The notes beneath the pieces are model-generated. The model saw only the letters and a list, made by a program, of their open reading frames with translations. It searched no databases and was not told the origin of the DNA. Below, piece by piece: positions 16,646-25,089 of a DNA stretch of 52,051 bases; position 1 is the first letter of the stretch; each line of letters begins with the position of its first letter. Position numbers and translations under genes: made by a program. Source of the DNA: Pseudomonadota bacterium (GTDB taxonomy: Bacteria; Pseudomonadota; Alphaproteobacteria; Caulobacterales; Caulobacteraceae); NCBI GenBank assembly GCA_023451375.1, contig JAEXZS010000007.1, forward strand, positions 1 through 52,051. The letters run 5' to 3'.

Positions 16646-18746
16646 CGCCCCCATTCTGATGAAGGACGGCCTGGCCCGCCCCACCCGGCAGGATGTCGTG
16701 GGCTGGCTGGCCAAGGGCGAGGTGCTGATGGCCGTCGGCGTGATCGGCGTGATCATGCTGCTGATCGTGCCCGTGCCGAAGATGCTGCTGGACCTGCTGC
16801 TGGCGATCTCGATCGTCTCCAGCGTGCTGATCCTCATGACGGCCGTAATGATGAAGCGGCCGCTGGACTTCGCCATCTTCCCCACGGTGCTGCTGGTCAC
16901 CACCCTGTTCCGGCTGGGTCTCAACCTCGCCTCGACGCGCCTGATCCTGACCCACGGCCAGGAAGGCCACGACTCCGCCGGTCAGGTCATCGCCGCCTTC
17001 GGCGCCCTGATGATGGGCGGCAACTTCATCATCGGGGTGATCATCTTCGCCATCATACTGGTGGTGAACTTCGTCGTGATCACCAAGGGCTCGACACGGA
17101 TCGCCGAGGTCTCGGCGCGCTTCACCCTGGACTCGATGCCGGGCAAGCAGATGGCCATCGACGCCGACCTGTCCAGCGGCCTGATCAACGAGGAGCAGGC
17201 CAAGCTGCGGCGCAAGGAGCTGGAGCAGGAATCGACCTTCTTCGGAGCCATGGACGGCGCCTCGAAATTCGTGCGCGGCGACGCGGTCGCGGGCCTGATC
17301 ATCACCTTTATCAACGCCATCGGGGGCTTGCTGATCGGGATCACACAGCACGGCATGCCGGCCATGGACGCAGCCAACACCTATGTCCAGCTGACGGTCG
17401 GCGACGGCCTGGTGACGCAGATCCCGGCCATCATCATCTCCATCGCCGCCGGCTTCCTGGTGTCGAAGGCCGGGGTCGAGGGCACGGCGGACAAGGCCCT
17501 GGTCAGCCAGCTGGCCACCAATCCGGTGTCGCTGGGCGTGGTGTCGGGGGCGGCGGGCCTGATCGGCTTGATCCCGGGCATGCCGCTGCTGCCGTTCGCG
17601 GCGTTGGCCCTGGGCGCGGGCTTCATGGCCTGGAGGCTGGGCCGGGCGCGTCTGAGGCCGCAGCCGACCGAGGCGGAGCTGGCCCAGGCCGCGGCCCCCC
17701 AGCCCGAGGTCGAGGAGCCGATCGCCAGCGCTCTCAACATCGACGAGGTGAAGATCGAACTGGGCTATTCGCTGCTGGCCCTGATCAACGACCTGGAAGG
17801 CCGCCGCCTGACCGACCAGATCAAGGCGCTGCGTCGGTCCCTGGCCCAGGAGTACGGCTTCGTGATGCCGCAGGTGCGCATCCTCGACAACATGCGTCTG
17901 CCGACCCAGGGCTACGCCATCCGCATCAAGGAGATGGAGTCCGGTCAGGGCGAGGTGCGCCTGGGCCATCTGATGGCCATGGATCCCGCCGGTCGCCAGG
18001 TCGAACTGCCCGGCGAGCACACCAAGGAGCCGGCGTTCGGTTTGCCGGCGACCTGGATCGAAGAGGGGCTGCGCGAGGAGGCGACTTTCCGCGGCTACAC
18101 CATCGTCGATCCGGCCACGGTGCTGACCACCCACCTGACCGAGATACTGAAGGAGAACATGGCCGACCTGCTCTCCTACGGCGAGGTGCAGAAGCTGCTG
18201 AAGGAGCTGGGGCCGGAGGAGCAGAAGCTGGTCGAGGAACTGATCCCTACGGTGGTCACGGTCACGACCCTGCAGCGGGTGCTGCAGTCCCTGCTGCGCG
18301 AGAAGGTGTCCATCCGCGATCTTCCGGCGATTCTGGAAGGTCTGGCCGAGGCCGCGCCTCACACCACCAGCGTCACCACGCTGGTCGAGCATGTCCGGGC
18401 GCGTCTCGCGCGTCAGCTATGCTGGCAGCACCAGGGCGGCGACGGCGCCCTGCCGATCGTCACCCTGTCGCCCGAATGGGAGAACGCCTTCGCCGAGAGC
18501 CTGATCGGCGCCGGAGAGGACAAGCAGCTGGCCATGGCTCCGTCGCGTCTGCAGGACTTCATCCGGGCGGTGCGCGACACCTTTGAGCGGATCGCCATGT
18601 CCGGCGAGAACGCCGTGCTGCTGACCGGACCGCAGACGCGGCCCTATGTCCGCTCCATCATCGAGCGATTCCGGGGTCAGACGGTGGTGATGAGCCAGAA
18701 CGAGATCCATCCAAGGGCGCGGCTGCGGACCCTGGGTCAGGTCTGA
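16638..18746 (+). CDS. flhA: Flagellar export apparatus protein FlhA
   Basis: A 702-residue membrane component of the flagellar type III export gate. The N-terminal half has about eight membrane helices (VLMAVGVIGVIMLLIVPVPK; FPTVLLVTTLFRLGLNLAST) and the conserved FHIPEP-family loop with its charged residues. The C-terminal cytoplasmic domain (residues ~360-700) forms the nonameric ring that receives chaperone-substrate complexes. The start is GTG at 16638 with GGAGG 9 nt upstream; it overlaps the beta-lactamase stop by 8 nt, so its translation may depend on reading through that gene. A GC-rich hairpin follows the stop. Confidence 0.97.
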   Translation: MADAPILMKDGLARPTRQDVVGWLAKGEVLMAVGVIGVIMLLIVPVPKMLLDLLLAISIVSSVLILMTAVMMKRPLDFAIFPTVLLVTTLFRLGLNLASTRLILTHGQEGHDSAGQVIAAFGALMMGGNFIIGVIIFAIILVVNFVVITKGSTRIAEVSARFTLDSMPGKQMAIDADLSSGLINEEQAKLRRKELEQESTFFGAMDGASKFVRGDAVAGLIITFINAIGGLLIGITQHGMPAMDAANTYVQLTVGDGLVTQIPAIIISIAAGFLVSKAGVEGTADKALVSQLATNPVSLGVVSGAAGLIGLIPGMPLLPFAALALGAGFMAWRLGRARLRPQPTEAELAQAAAPQPEVEEPIASALNIDEVKIELGYSLLALINDLEGRRLTDQIKALRRSLAQEYGFVMPQVRILDNMRLPTQGYAIRIKEMESGQGEVRLGHLMAMDPAGRQVELPGEHTKEPAFGLPATWIEEGLREEATFRGYTIVDPATVLTTHLTEILKENMADLLSYGEVQKLLKELGPEEQKLVEELIPTVVTVTTLQRVLQSLLREKVSIRDLPAILEGLAEAAPHTTSVTTLVEHVRARLARQLCWQHQGGDGALPIVTLSPEWENAFAESLIGAGEDKQLAMAPSRLQDFIRAVRDTFERIAMSGENAVLLTGPQTRPYVRSIIERFRGQTVVMSQNEIHPRARLRTLGQV

Positions 18747-18764
18747 GGCGCAATCCGGATTTGA

Positions 18765-18781
18765 CGGGGCGCACGGCCCCG
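18765..18781 (+). terminator. Possible terminator hairpin after flhA
   Basis: A 6-bp perfect stem (CGGGGC / GCCCCG) with a 5-nt loop lies 18 nt past the flhA stop. There is no T-run, so intrinsic termination is doubtful; it could attenuate or stabilise. Confidence 0.35.
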
Positions 18782-18797
18782 CTAAAGCTCCGCCGCC

Positions 18798-20330
18798 ATG
18801 GATACCTCTCCGCGTTTGCCCACCAGCCGCATTGCCGCGTTTCTCCGCACGCCTTCGCTGGCGAGGTCGGTGACGGGGCTGCTGGCCTTGGCGTTCGGTC
18901 TGCTGCTGGTGGTGAACGTCGCCACCTTCGTCATGATCCAGCGCACGGCGAGCATGAATGACCAGATCGAGCAGGCTCAGGCGATGCGCCGGGACGCGCG
19001 CACGACCCTGATCGCCGTGCTGGACGCCGAGACGGCGCAGCGCGGCTTCTTGCTGACGGGGCGGCCGGAGTTCCTGCGGCCCTATGAGGAGGCGCAGGAG
19101 GTGCTGGGCCCCAGCGTCGCGCGCCTGCGCCGGAGCGCTGAGGAGGATCCCACGCTGGCTGAACCCGTCGGTCGGATCGAACGACTGGCGGCGGCCAAGC
19201 AGCAGGAACTGGCGCTGACGCTCGACATGGCGCGCGAGGGGCGGATCGGCCCGGCGATCCAGGCGGTGCGCTCGGGCGATGGCAAGATGCTGATGGACCA
19301 GCTCCGCGCCGCGATCGCCGACTTCGACGCGCTCAAGTCCAGCCGGATCGCCGCGCGCGTGGAGGCGTCGGAGGTGTCGGCGACGGCCACCGTCGTCATC
19401 AACGCCCTGGCGGCCATCCTGGTGATCGTGCTGGCCCTGCTGTCGGCCTGGCTGGTGCGGCGGTATATCGGCGAGCTTCAGGCCACGCGCGATCAGCTGG
19501 ATGAGGTGAACTCGGGTCTGGAGGCGACAATCCAGGAACGCACCAGCGCCTTGACCCGCGCCAACGAAGAAATCCAGCGCTTCGCCTACATCGTCAGCCA
19601 CGACCTGCGCGCCCCGCTGGTCAATGTCATGGGCTACACCTCCGAACTGGAACAGACCGGCAAGGTGCTGGAGGTCCAGATCTCCAGGCTGGAGAAAGCC
19701 GACCCCGACCTGATCGAACAGGATGCGGTGGTCGCCGTGCGCGAGGATCTGCCCGAAGCCATCGGTTTCATTCGCGCGTCCACGGCCAAGATGGACCGGC
19801 TGATCAACGCCATACTGAAGCTGTCGCGCGAAGGGCGGAGGAATCTCGCGCCCGAGACGCTGGACATGACCGCGATGGCGCAGGCCATCGCCGACAGCGT
19901 GCAGCACCAGACCGCCGAGGCGGGAGCGCAGATCGTCGTCGAACCGCTGCCTGAACTCGAAAGCGATCGCCTGTCGATGGAGCAGATTATCGGCAATCTG
20001 ATCGACAACGCCGTGAAGTATCTGGACCATGAACGCCCGGGGAGGATCGTGGTGTCGGGCGAGGACGTGGCGGGCGGCTGGGTGGTCTTTCGCATCGCCG
20101 ACAACGGCCGGGGCATCGCGCCGCGCGACCATGAACGGATATTCGAACTGTTCCGGCGCTCGGGTAAACAGGATCGGATGGGCGAAGGCCTGGGGCTGGC
20201 CTTCGTGCGCAACAGCGTCCGCCGGCTCGGCGGCGCCATCGACGTCGACTCGGAGGTCGGCAAGGGCTCGACTTTCACCCTGAAATTCCCCAAACGACTG
20301 GTCCTGTCGGAACCCGGAGGCGCGCTGTGA
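18798..20330 (+). CDS. CHASE3-domain sensor histidine kinase
   Basis: A 510-residue membrane kinase. Two membrane helices (around residues 27-48 and 199-222) flank a periplasmic CHASE3 domain with its signature DAETAQRGFLLTGRPEFL. A coiled-coil linker leads to a HisKA domain with phospho-acceptor His268 in IVSHDLRAPLVN, and an HATPase_c domain with N, G1 and G2 boxes (NLIDNAVKYL, IADNGRGIA, GEGLGLAF). This layout matches phytochrome-type kinases that signal to Rcp1-like single-domain receivers, and such a receiver follows with a GTGA overlap. The stimulus is unknown. It lies 51 nt after flhA, but I see no firm link to motility. Confidence 0.93.
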   Translation: MDTSPRLPTSRIAAFLRTPSLARSVTGLLALAFGLLLVVNVATFVMIQRTASMNDQIEQAQAMRRDARTTLIAVLDAETAQRGFLLTGRPEFLRPYEEAQEVLGPSVARLRRSAEEDPTLAEPVGRIERLAAAKQQELALTLDMAREGRIGPAIQAVRSGDGKMLMDQLRAAIADFDALKSSRIAARVEASEVSATATVVINALAAILVIVLALLSAWLVRRYIGELQATRDQLDEVNSGLEATIQERTSALTRANEEIQRFAYIVSHDLRAPLVNVMGYTSELEQTGKVLEVQISRLEKADPDLIEQDAVVAVREDLPEAIGFIRASTAKMDRLINAILKLSREGRRNLAPETLDMTAMAQAIADSVQHQTAEAGAQIVVEPLPELESDRLSMEQIIGNLIDNAVKYLDHERPGRIVVSGEDVAGGWVVFRIADNGRGIAPRDHERIFELFRRSGKQDRMGEGLGLAFVRNSVRRLGGAIDVDSEVGKGSTFTLKFPKRLVLSEPGGAL

Positions 20331-20752
20331 CGCAACCCGTCAAAATCATCATGGTCGAAGACGACCACGGTCACGCGAAGCTGATCGAGAAGAACATCCG
20401 GCGCGCCAACATCAATAACGAGATCAAGCACTTCGACGAAGGCGGCGAGGCGCTGGACTATTTGTTCAGCCCCGAAATCCTCGCTAACGGCCCGCTGCTG
20501 ATCCTGCTGGACCTGAACCTTCCGGATATGTCGGGAACCGACATTCTGGAGAAGGTGAAATCCGACGAGCGGCTGAAGCGCGCACCCGTCGTGGTTCTGA
20601 CGACCACGGACGACAAGGTCGAGATCCAGCGCTGCTACGACCTGGGCTGCAACGTCTACATCACCAAGCCGGTGGACTATGAGTCCTTCGCCGGGGCGAT
20701 CCGTCAGTTGGGCCTGTTCCTTTCGGTCATGCAGTCTCCGGAGATCGAGTGA
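20327..20752 (+). CDS. Single-domain response regulator (Rcp1-like)
   Basis: A 141-residue stand-alone receiver with no output domain. The acidic pocket is Glu11-Asp12-Asp13 (MVEDDHGHA), the phospho-acceptor Asp62 (LLDLNLPDMSGT), the Thr switch in VVLTTTDD and Lys114 in ITKPVDYESF. The NLP-type sequence is typical of Rcp1 receivers paired with phytochrome-like kinases. It starts with GTG, overlapping the kinase stop (GTGA), and itself overlaps the next gene by GTGA, so the three are translated in tight coupling. It probably shuttles phosphate between the upstream kinase and another partner. Confidence 0.95.
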   Translation: MTQPVKIIMVEDDHGHAKLIEKNIRRANINNEIKHFDEGGEALDYLFSPEILANGPLLILLDLNLPDMSGTDILEKVKSDERLKRAPVVVLTTTDDKVEIQRCYDLGCNVYITKPVDYESFAGAIRQLGLFLSVMQSPEIE

Positions 20753-21789
20753 GCGACACACGGGGGGCTATCCGCCTGCTCTACATCGACGACGATCGCG
20801 GCCTGTCGCGACTGGTCGAGAAGGAACTGGGGCGTCACGGCTACGCCGTGACCTGCGCGCCGGACGGGGACGCGGGGCTCGAGTTGCTGCGCACTGGAAC
20901 CTACGACATCTGCGCCCTGGACCACTACATGCCGACGCGCGACGGCCTCGATGTCCTGCCGGAGATCATGGCCCTGCCCGAGCCGCCGCCGGTCGTCTAT
21001 GTGACCGGGGCCCAGGAAGGCCGGATCGCCGTGGCCGCGCTGCGCGCCGGAGCGGCGGACTATGTCATCAAGGACGTGTCCGAGGACTTCACCTCCCTGC
21101 TGCGCGCCGCCTTGGATGACGCCCTGCTGCGTCGCCGGCTGCAGCGCGAGAACGAGGCGGCTCAGGAGGAGATCCGCCTGGCCCGCGACCGCGCCGAGGC
21201 CATGCTGCGCGAGGTGAACCATCGTGTCGGCAACTCGCTGCAACTGGTGTCCAGCTTCATGTCGCTGCAGATGCGCCATGTGTCCGACCAAGGCGCGAAG
21301 GACGCGCTGCGCGAATCCCAGGCGCGCATCGAGGCGGTCGCCCATGTGCACCGTCGCCTCTACACCTCAGGCGACATGAGCCGCGTGGCCATGGACGAGT
21401 ATCTGCACGGCCTGATGGACGAGTTGTCGAAGTCGCTCGGACCCGACGCGGGCTCGCCGCGCCTGGTGCTGGACGCGGCGTCGATGAGCGTGACCACGGA
21501 CCAGGCCGTCTCGCTCGGGGTGGTGGTGACGGAACTGGTCACCAACGCCGTCAAGTACGCCTATGCGCCGGGGCAGGGCGGGGAGATACGCATCGTCCTG
21601 CAGCCGGACGGCGAGGGACGGGCGATCCTGACGGTCGAGGACGACGGGCCGGGCATGGGCGACGGAACGCCGAAGGGGACCGGCCTGGGCGGCAAGATCA
21701 TCTCGGCCATGGCGTCGGGCCTGCGCTCGGCCCTGGAGTTCGATCCGGCGCACAAGGGCGTCCGCGCCAAGCTGGCGTTCGACCTCTGA
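20749..21789 (+). CDS. Receiver-HisKA_2/HWE-type hybrid histidine kinase
   Basis: A 346-residue cytoplasmic protein with an N-terminal receiver (Asp58 in CALDHYMPTRDG, Lys in VIKDVSEDF) joined by a coiled coil to a HisKA_2-type dimerisation domain with His158 in MLREVNHRVGNSLQLV, then a short HATPase domain (VVVTELVTNAVKYAY; VEDDGPGM; GTGLGGKII). This kinase class commonly feeds the alphaproteobacterial general stress response (PhyR-EcfG), but neither phyR nor ecfG is in the window. The GTG start overlaps the receiver gene. The receiver probably gates the kinase. Confidence 0.93.
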   Translation: MSDTRGAIRLLYIDDDRGLSRLVEKELGRHGYAVTCAPDGDAGLELLRTGTYDICALDHYMPTRDGLDVLPEIMALPEPPPVVYVTGAQEGRIAVAALRAGAADYVIKDVSEDFTSLLRAALDDALLRRRLQRENEAAQEEIRLARDRAEAMLREVNHRVGNSLQLVSSFMSLQMRHVSDQGAKDALRESQARIEAVAHVHRRLYTSGDMSRVAMDEYLHGLMDELSKSLGPDAGSPRLVLDAASMSVTTDQAVSLGVVVTELVTNAVKYAYAPGQGGEIRIVLQPDGEGRAILTVEDDGPGMGDGTPKGTGLGGKIISAMASGLRSALEFDPAHKGVRAKLAFDL

Positions 21790-21815
21790 CGCGGTTCTCG
21801 CGTTAGTCTGCCGTC

Positions 21816-22253
21816 ATGCTTCAGTTCGGCGTCCGCAATCCGGCCATCGAATACCGCCACCGCGCCACGGCGTTCGGGGTGGTGGAGCGCGACGGCCTGA
21901 TCGCCTGCGTGCGCGTGGAGCGGGAGGGGGGCGCCTATTTCGACCTGCCTGGCGGCGCCGTCGATGGCATCGAAACCGAGGTCGAGGCCCTGGTCCGGGA
22001 GTTTGGTGAGGAGACCGGCCTCGCCATCCAACCCAGCGACCGCATCGCCGAGGCGGGGCAGTATTTCGTCAAATCGACCGGCGAGGCGCTGAACAACGTC
22101 GGCGGCTACTGGACGGCTCGCGTGATCGCGGCGCGTCCCGAGGACAAGTGCGAGGACGATCACACCTTGGTATGGCTAGAGCCCGCCTACGCCCTTTCGA
22201 GGCTTCGCCACGACGCCCACGCCTGGGCCGTCGTCGTGTGGATGCGGCGCTGA
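21816..22253 (+). CDS. NUDIX hydrolase
   Basis: A 145-residue NUDIX protein. The box is complete: GAVDGIETEVEALVREFGEE followed by TGL fits G-x5-E-x7-REUxEExGU with Phe at the U position. It should hydrolyse a nucleoside diphosphate linked to another group, with Mg coordinated by the box glutamates; the exact substrate is not visible. It lies 26 nt after the kinase gene on the same strand and may be transcribed with it. Confidence 0.93.
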   Translation: MLQFGVRNPAIEYRHRATAFGVVERDGLIACVRVEREGGAYFDLPGGAVDGIETEVEALVREFGEETGLAIQPSDRIAEAGQYFVKSTGEALNNVGGYWTARVIAARPEDKCEDDHTLVWLEPAYALSRLRHDAHAWAVVVWMRR

Positions 22254-22344
22254 CAACCGTCGCCATACGGAACCGGCGCGGCCTCGACCCCGTTTCATGA
22301 TCATGGCCGGTGACCTTACGTCGCCGATTCACTAGGAGAATTTC

Positions 22345-22527
22345 ATGCCCGATCAGGATCGCATCGAAGGCGCCGCCAAGAACATGGGCGGCAAGGTCAA
22401 GGAAGGCCTGGGCAAGGCGACCGGCGACGAGAAGATGAAGGCCGAGGGCCGCGCCGACCAGGTGGAAGGCAAGGTCCAGAACACGGTCGGGGGCGTGAAG
22501 GACGCCGTGCGCGACAACCGCAACTGA
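22345..22527 (+). CDS. CsbD family stress protein
   Basis: A 60-residue hydrophilic, Lys/Glu/Gly-rich protein with the CsbD pattern: DRIEGAAKNMGGKVKEGLGK followed by GDEKMKAEGRADQVEGKVQ. Family members are abundant stress proteins with a small helical fold; in Bacillus csbD is under the general stress sigma factor. A good AGGAG site precedes the start. It is followed by a strong hairpin terminator. Confidence 0.92.
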   Translation: MPDQDRIEGAAKNMGGKVKEGLGKATGDEKMKAEGRADQVEGKVQNTVGGVKDAVRDNRN

Positions 22528-22549
22528 CCTTCTGGTCAGAGACCGAAAG

Positions 22550-22579
22550 ACGCCGCCCGAAGCTTCGGGCGGCGTTTTT
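22550..22579. terminator. Bidirectional terminator between csbD-like gene and the minus-strand operon
   Basis: A 26-nt perfect palindrome (13-bp arms, ACGCCGCCCGAAG and its complement) is followed by TTTTT on the plus strand; read on the minus strand it is followed by CTTTC. It separates the CsbD gene from the convergent gene ending at 22590. Confidence 0.9.
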
Positions 22580-22589
22580 CATGCGCGGC

Positions 22590-23084
22590 TCAATCGCCCC
22601 ACAGCTTGATCTTCAGTCCCTCAGCGTCATCGCGAGCCGGACTGACCGGGCGACAGCCGGTGTCGAAGCCGCCACGCGGGTCGGGTCGGGGGCGGCAATC
22701 CTGCTCCTGCGGGACAGGGGCGATAAGAGCGTCGCGAGGCCGTGCTCCACACTGGACCGCATAGGCGGACCCTCCCGAGGCGCCTCGCATCATCTGGCAG
22801 TCGTCCGGCGCACCCGACGGGCGCAGGGCGGCGGGTAGGGCCGCGCCGAGAGCGGCGGCGAGAATGAATCGGGTTTCGGCCTGGCAGACCTCCAACGGCG
22901 TCTCGCCGCGGACCAGCGGGCTGCAGCGCGCACGTTCATAGGCGAAGGGATCGGCGCGGGCCCAGTCAGGCAGATCGACCGCCATCGTCGCGGGCGCGGC
23001 AGGTTCCGCCGGCGCGGCCTCCCCCCATGTGGTCGAAGGCGCGCCCTGCTGGACCAGCAGAAGCGCGACGGCGGCGATGATCAT
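22590..23084 (-). CDS. Secreted protein of unknown function
   Basis: A 164-residue protein I do not recognise. It has a short hydrophobic leader (residues 1-12), a Pro/Ala-rich linker (~15-35), then a compact part with six Cys residues (RARCSPL, LEVCQAE, DDCQMM, AVQCGAR, EQDCRPR, DTGCRPV). The even number suggests three disulfides in the periplasm. It is the last gene of a minus-strand run (GNAT, DUF72, VWA, this gene), starting 58 nt after the VWA stop, and ends next to the bidirectional terminator. No catalytic motif is seen. Confidence 0.7.
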   Translation of the reverse strand: MIIAAVALLLVQQGAPSTTWGEAAPAEPAAPATMAVDLPDWARADPFAYERARCSPLVRGETPLEVCQAETRFILAAALGAALPAALRPSGAPDDCQMMRGASGGSAYAVQCGARPRDALIAPVPQEQDCRPRPDPRGGFDTGCRPVSPARDDAEGLKIKLWGD

Positions 23085-23142
23085 GACCCGTCTCCCAACT
23101 CCAGGAGGTGAGAATGCCGGCGCAATGCTGAACGATCGCTGA

Positions 23143-24321
23143 CTATCGCGTCAGCGCCCGCATGGCCCGGTCTAGGCCGTCCAGCGTCAGGGGATACATC
23201 CGCCCTTCCATGAGCGCCTGCACCAAGCCGACCGAGGCGGTGTACGCCCAGTAGCGTTCCTGCACCGGGTTCAGCCAGACCGACCTGCCCCACTGGTCGC
23301 GCGCCCGCTTCAGCCACAAGGCGCCGGCTTCCTCGTTCCAATGCTCGACCGAGCCGCCGGGCATGGTGATCTCATAGGGGCTCATGGTCGCGTCGCCGAC
23401 GAAGATGGCGCGCCAGTCTCCGTTGTACCTGTGCAGCAGGTCCCACGTCGCAATGCGCTCGCCGTGCCGGCGCCGGTTGTCCTTCCACACACCCTCGTAG
23501 AGGCAGTTGTGAAAGTAGAAGAACTCCAGGTTCTTGAACTCGGTGCGGGCCGCCGAGAACAACTCCTCGCAGAGCTTCACATGGCCGTCCATCGATCCGC
23601 CGATGTCGAGGAACAGCAGCACCTTGATCGTGTTTCGCCGCTCGGGTCGCATCCGGACGTCCAGCCAGCCCTGACGGGCGGTGCCGTCGATGGTGCCGTC
23701 GATGTCCAGTTCCTCGGCCGCCCCCTCGCGCGCGAAGCGGCGCAGGCGACGAAGTGCGACCTTGATGTTGCGGGTGCCTAGTTCGACTGTGTCGTCCAGG
23801 TTCCGGTACTCCCGCTTCTCCCAGACCTTGACGGCGCGGCCGTGCTTCGCCGGTCCGCCGATGCGCACGCCCTCGGGATTGTAGCCGCCGTGGCCGAACG
23901 GGCTGGTCCCCCCCGTGCCGATCCACCTGTTCCCGCCCGAGTGCCGCTCCTTCTGCTCCTCCAGGCGCTGCTTCAGCGTCTCCATGAGCTTGTCGAAGCC
24001 GCCCAGCGCCTCGATCTGAGCCTTCTCCTCGGCGGTCAGATATTTCTCGTTCAGGAGACGCAGCCAGTCTTCCGGAATGTCGGCGGTCAGATCTTCGCCC
24101 GCGCCGACGGTCTCCACGCCCTTGAAGATCGTGCCGAACACCTGGTCGAAACGGTCATAGTGCTTTTCGTCCTTCACCAGCACGGCGCGGGACAGGTGAT
24201 AGAAGGCTTCGACCTGTCGCCCCGCCACGTCGCGATCCATGGCCTCCATCAGATGGAGCCATTCCTTCATCGACACCGGAATCTTGGCGTCGCGCAGCGC
24301 GGTGAAGAAGGGGAGCAGCAT
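23143..24321 (-). CDS. VWA domain-containing protein (CoxE-like family)
   Basis: A 392-residue cytoplasmic protein. The N-terminal half is helical with a Gly-rich central stretch (GGTSPFGHGGYNPEGVRIGG). The C-terminal half is a von Willebrand A-like domain starting IKVLLFLDIGGSMDG, with later blocks EFFYFHNCLYEGVW and AIFVGDATMSPYEI. The metal-site motif reads DxGxS rather than the classical DxSxS; I recall Gly here as usual for this subfamily, so it is probably not a defect. CoxE-like VWA proteins work with MoxR-type AAA+ ATPases in enzyme maturation, but no MoxR gene is in the window. It starts 12 nt after the DUF72 gene. Confidence 0.9.
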   Translation of the reverse strand: MLLPFFTALRDAKIPVSMKEWLHLMEAMDRDVAGRQVEAFYHLSRAVLVKDEKHYDRFDQVFGTIFKGVETVGAGEDLTADIPEDWLRLLNEKYLTAEEKAQIEALGGFDKLMETLKQRLEEQKERHSGGNRWIGTGGTSPFGHGGYNPEGVRIGGPAKHGRAVKVWEKREYRNLDDTVELGTRNIKVALRRLRRFAREGAAEELDIDGTIDGTARQGWLDVRMRPERRNTIKVLLFLDIGGSMDGHVKLCEELFSAARTEFKNLEFFYFHNCLYEGVWKDNRRRHGERIATWDLLHRYNGDWRAIFVGDATMSPYEITMPGGSVEHWNEEAGALWLKRARDQWGRSVWLNPVQERYWAYTASVGLVQALMEGRMYPLTLDGLDRAMRALTR

Positions 24322-24333
24322 GTTCCGACCTTA

Positions 24334-25059
24334 TCAGGTCAGGTGCAGCATATCGATCAACTGCTGAGCGTCGGCCGGCGCCGCGCTTTTCATGTCATTG
24401 TCGAAATAGACGAAGACGTCGCGGTTCTTGCGCCAACGCCGAATATGGGCCGCCCAGTCCTTCAGCGCCGCCTCTCCATAGCGGCCGTGATAGCGACCGC
24501 CGGGGCCATGGCCGCGCAGGTAGACGAAGTCGGCGGTGACCTCGAACGGCGCGGGGGCGTCGTGGTGGTCCGAGATGCAGAAGGCGGCGCCGTGGTCGCG
24601 CAGCAGGTCCAGCACGGCCCCTTCGTACCAGCTAGGATGGCGAAATTCGAAGGCGGACCGGCCCTTCTTCGGCAACGCCTTCAGGAAGGCCGCCAGCCGT
24701 TCGTCGTTGCGGTGCAGGTTCGGTGGGAGTTGGAACAGCACGGGGCCTATCTTTGGGCCTAGGCCTTCGATCCGCTGGAACATGTAGTCCAGGCTGTCGT
24801 CCGGATCGTTCAGCTTCTTGTTGTGGGTGATGTAGCGCGAGGCCTTCCAGGCGAAGAGGAAGTCGTCGGGCGTCTGCTCGCGCCAGTTGGCGACCGCCTT
24901 GTCCGTGGGCATGCGATAGAAGCTCGCGTTGATCTCCAGCGTGGTGAAGCGGCGCGAGATATAGGACAGCCGGTCCTTGGCCTTCACATCCTGCGGATAG
25001 AAGGGCCCGTTCCAGTCCTTGTAGGCCCAGCCTGACGTGCCGATGCGAACCTCGCCCAT
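24334..25059 (-). CDS. DUF72 family protein (TIM-barrel, YecE-like)
   Basis: A 241-residue protein matching DUF72: VRIGTSGWAYKDWNGPFYP at the start, then FTTLEINASFYRMP, FLFAWKASRYITH and the late VYFDNDMKSAAPADAQQL. The fold is a TIM barrel; biochemical role unknown. It is in a minus-strand run, 30 nt after the GNAT gene and 12 nt before the VWA gene. Confidence 0.94.
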   Translation of the reverse strand: MGEVRIGTSGWAYKDWNGPFYPQDVKAKDRLSYISRRFTTLEINASFYRMPTDKAVANWREQTPDDFLFAWKASRYITHNKKLNDPDDSLDYMFQRIEGLGPKIGPVLFQLPPNLHRNDERLAAFLKALPKKGRSAFEFRHPSWYEGAVLDLLRDHGAAFCISDHHDAPAPFEVTADFVYLRGHGPGGRYHGRYGEAALKDWAAHIRRWRKNRDVFVYFDNDMKSAAPADAQQLIDMLHLT

Positions 25060-25089
25060 GCTGGCTTAGCGGTTCATTCGCCAAAGGGT

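Noticed and set aside
16596..18392. A 598-codon minus-strand open frame
   Set aside because: Antisense to flhA; His/Gln/Asp-rich shadow composition.
23530..23640. Broken MIDAS motif in the VWA protein
   Set aside because: DxGxS differs from DxSxS, but the surrounding block is well formed and I recall Gly as usual for this subfamily, so I do not call it a defect.
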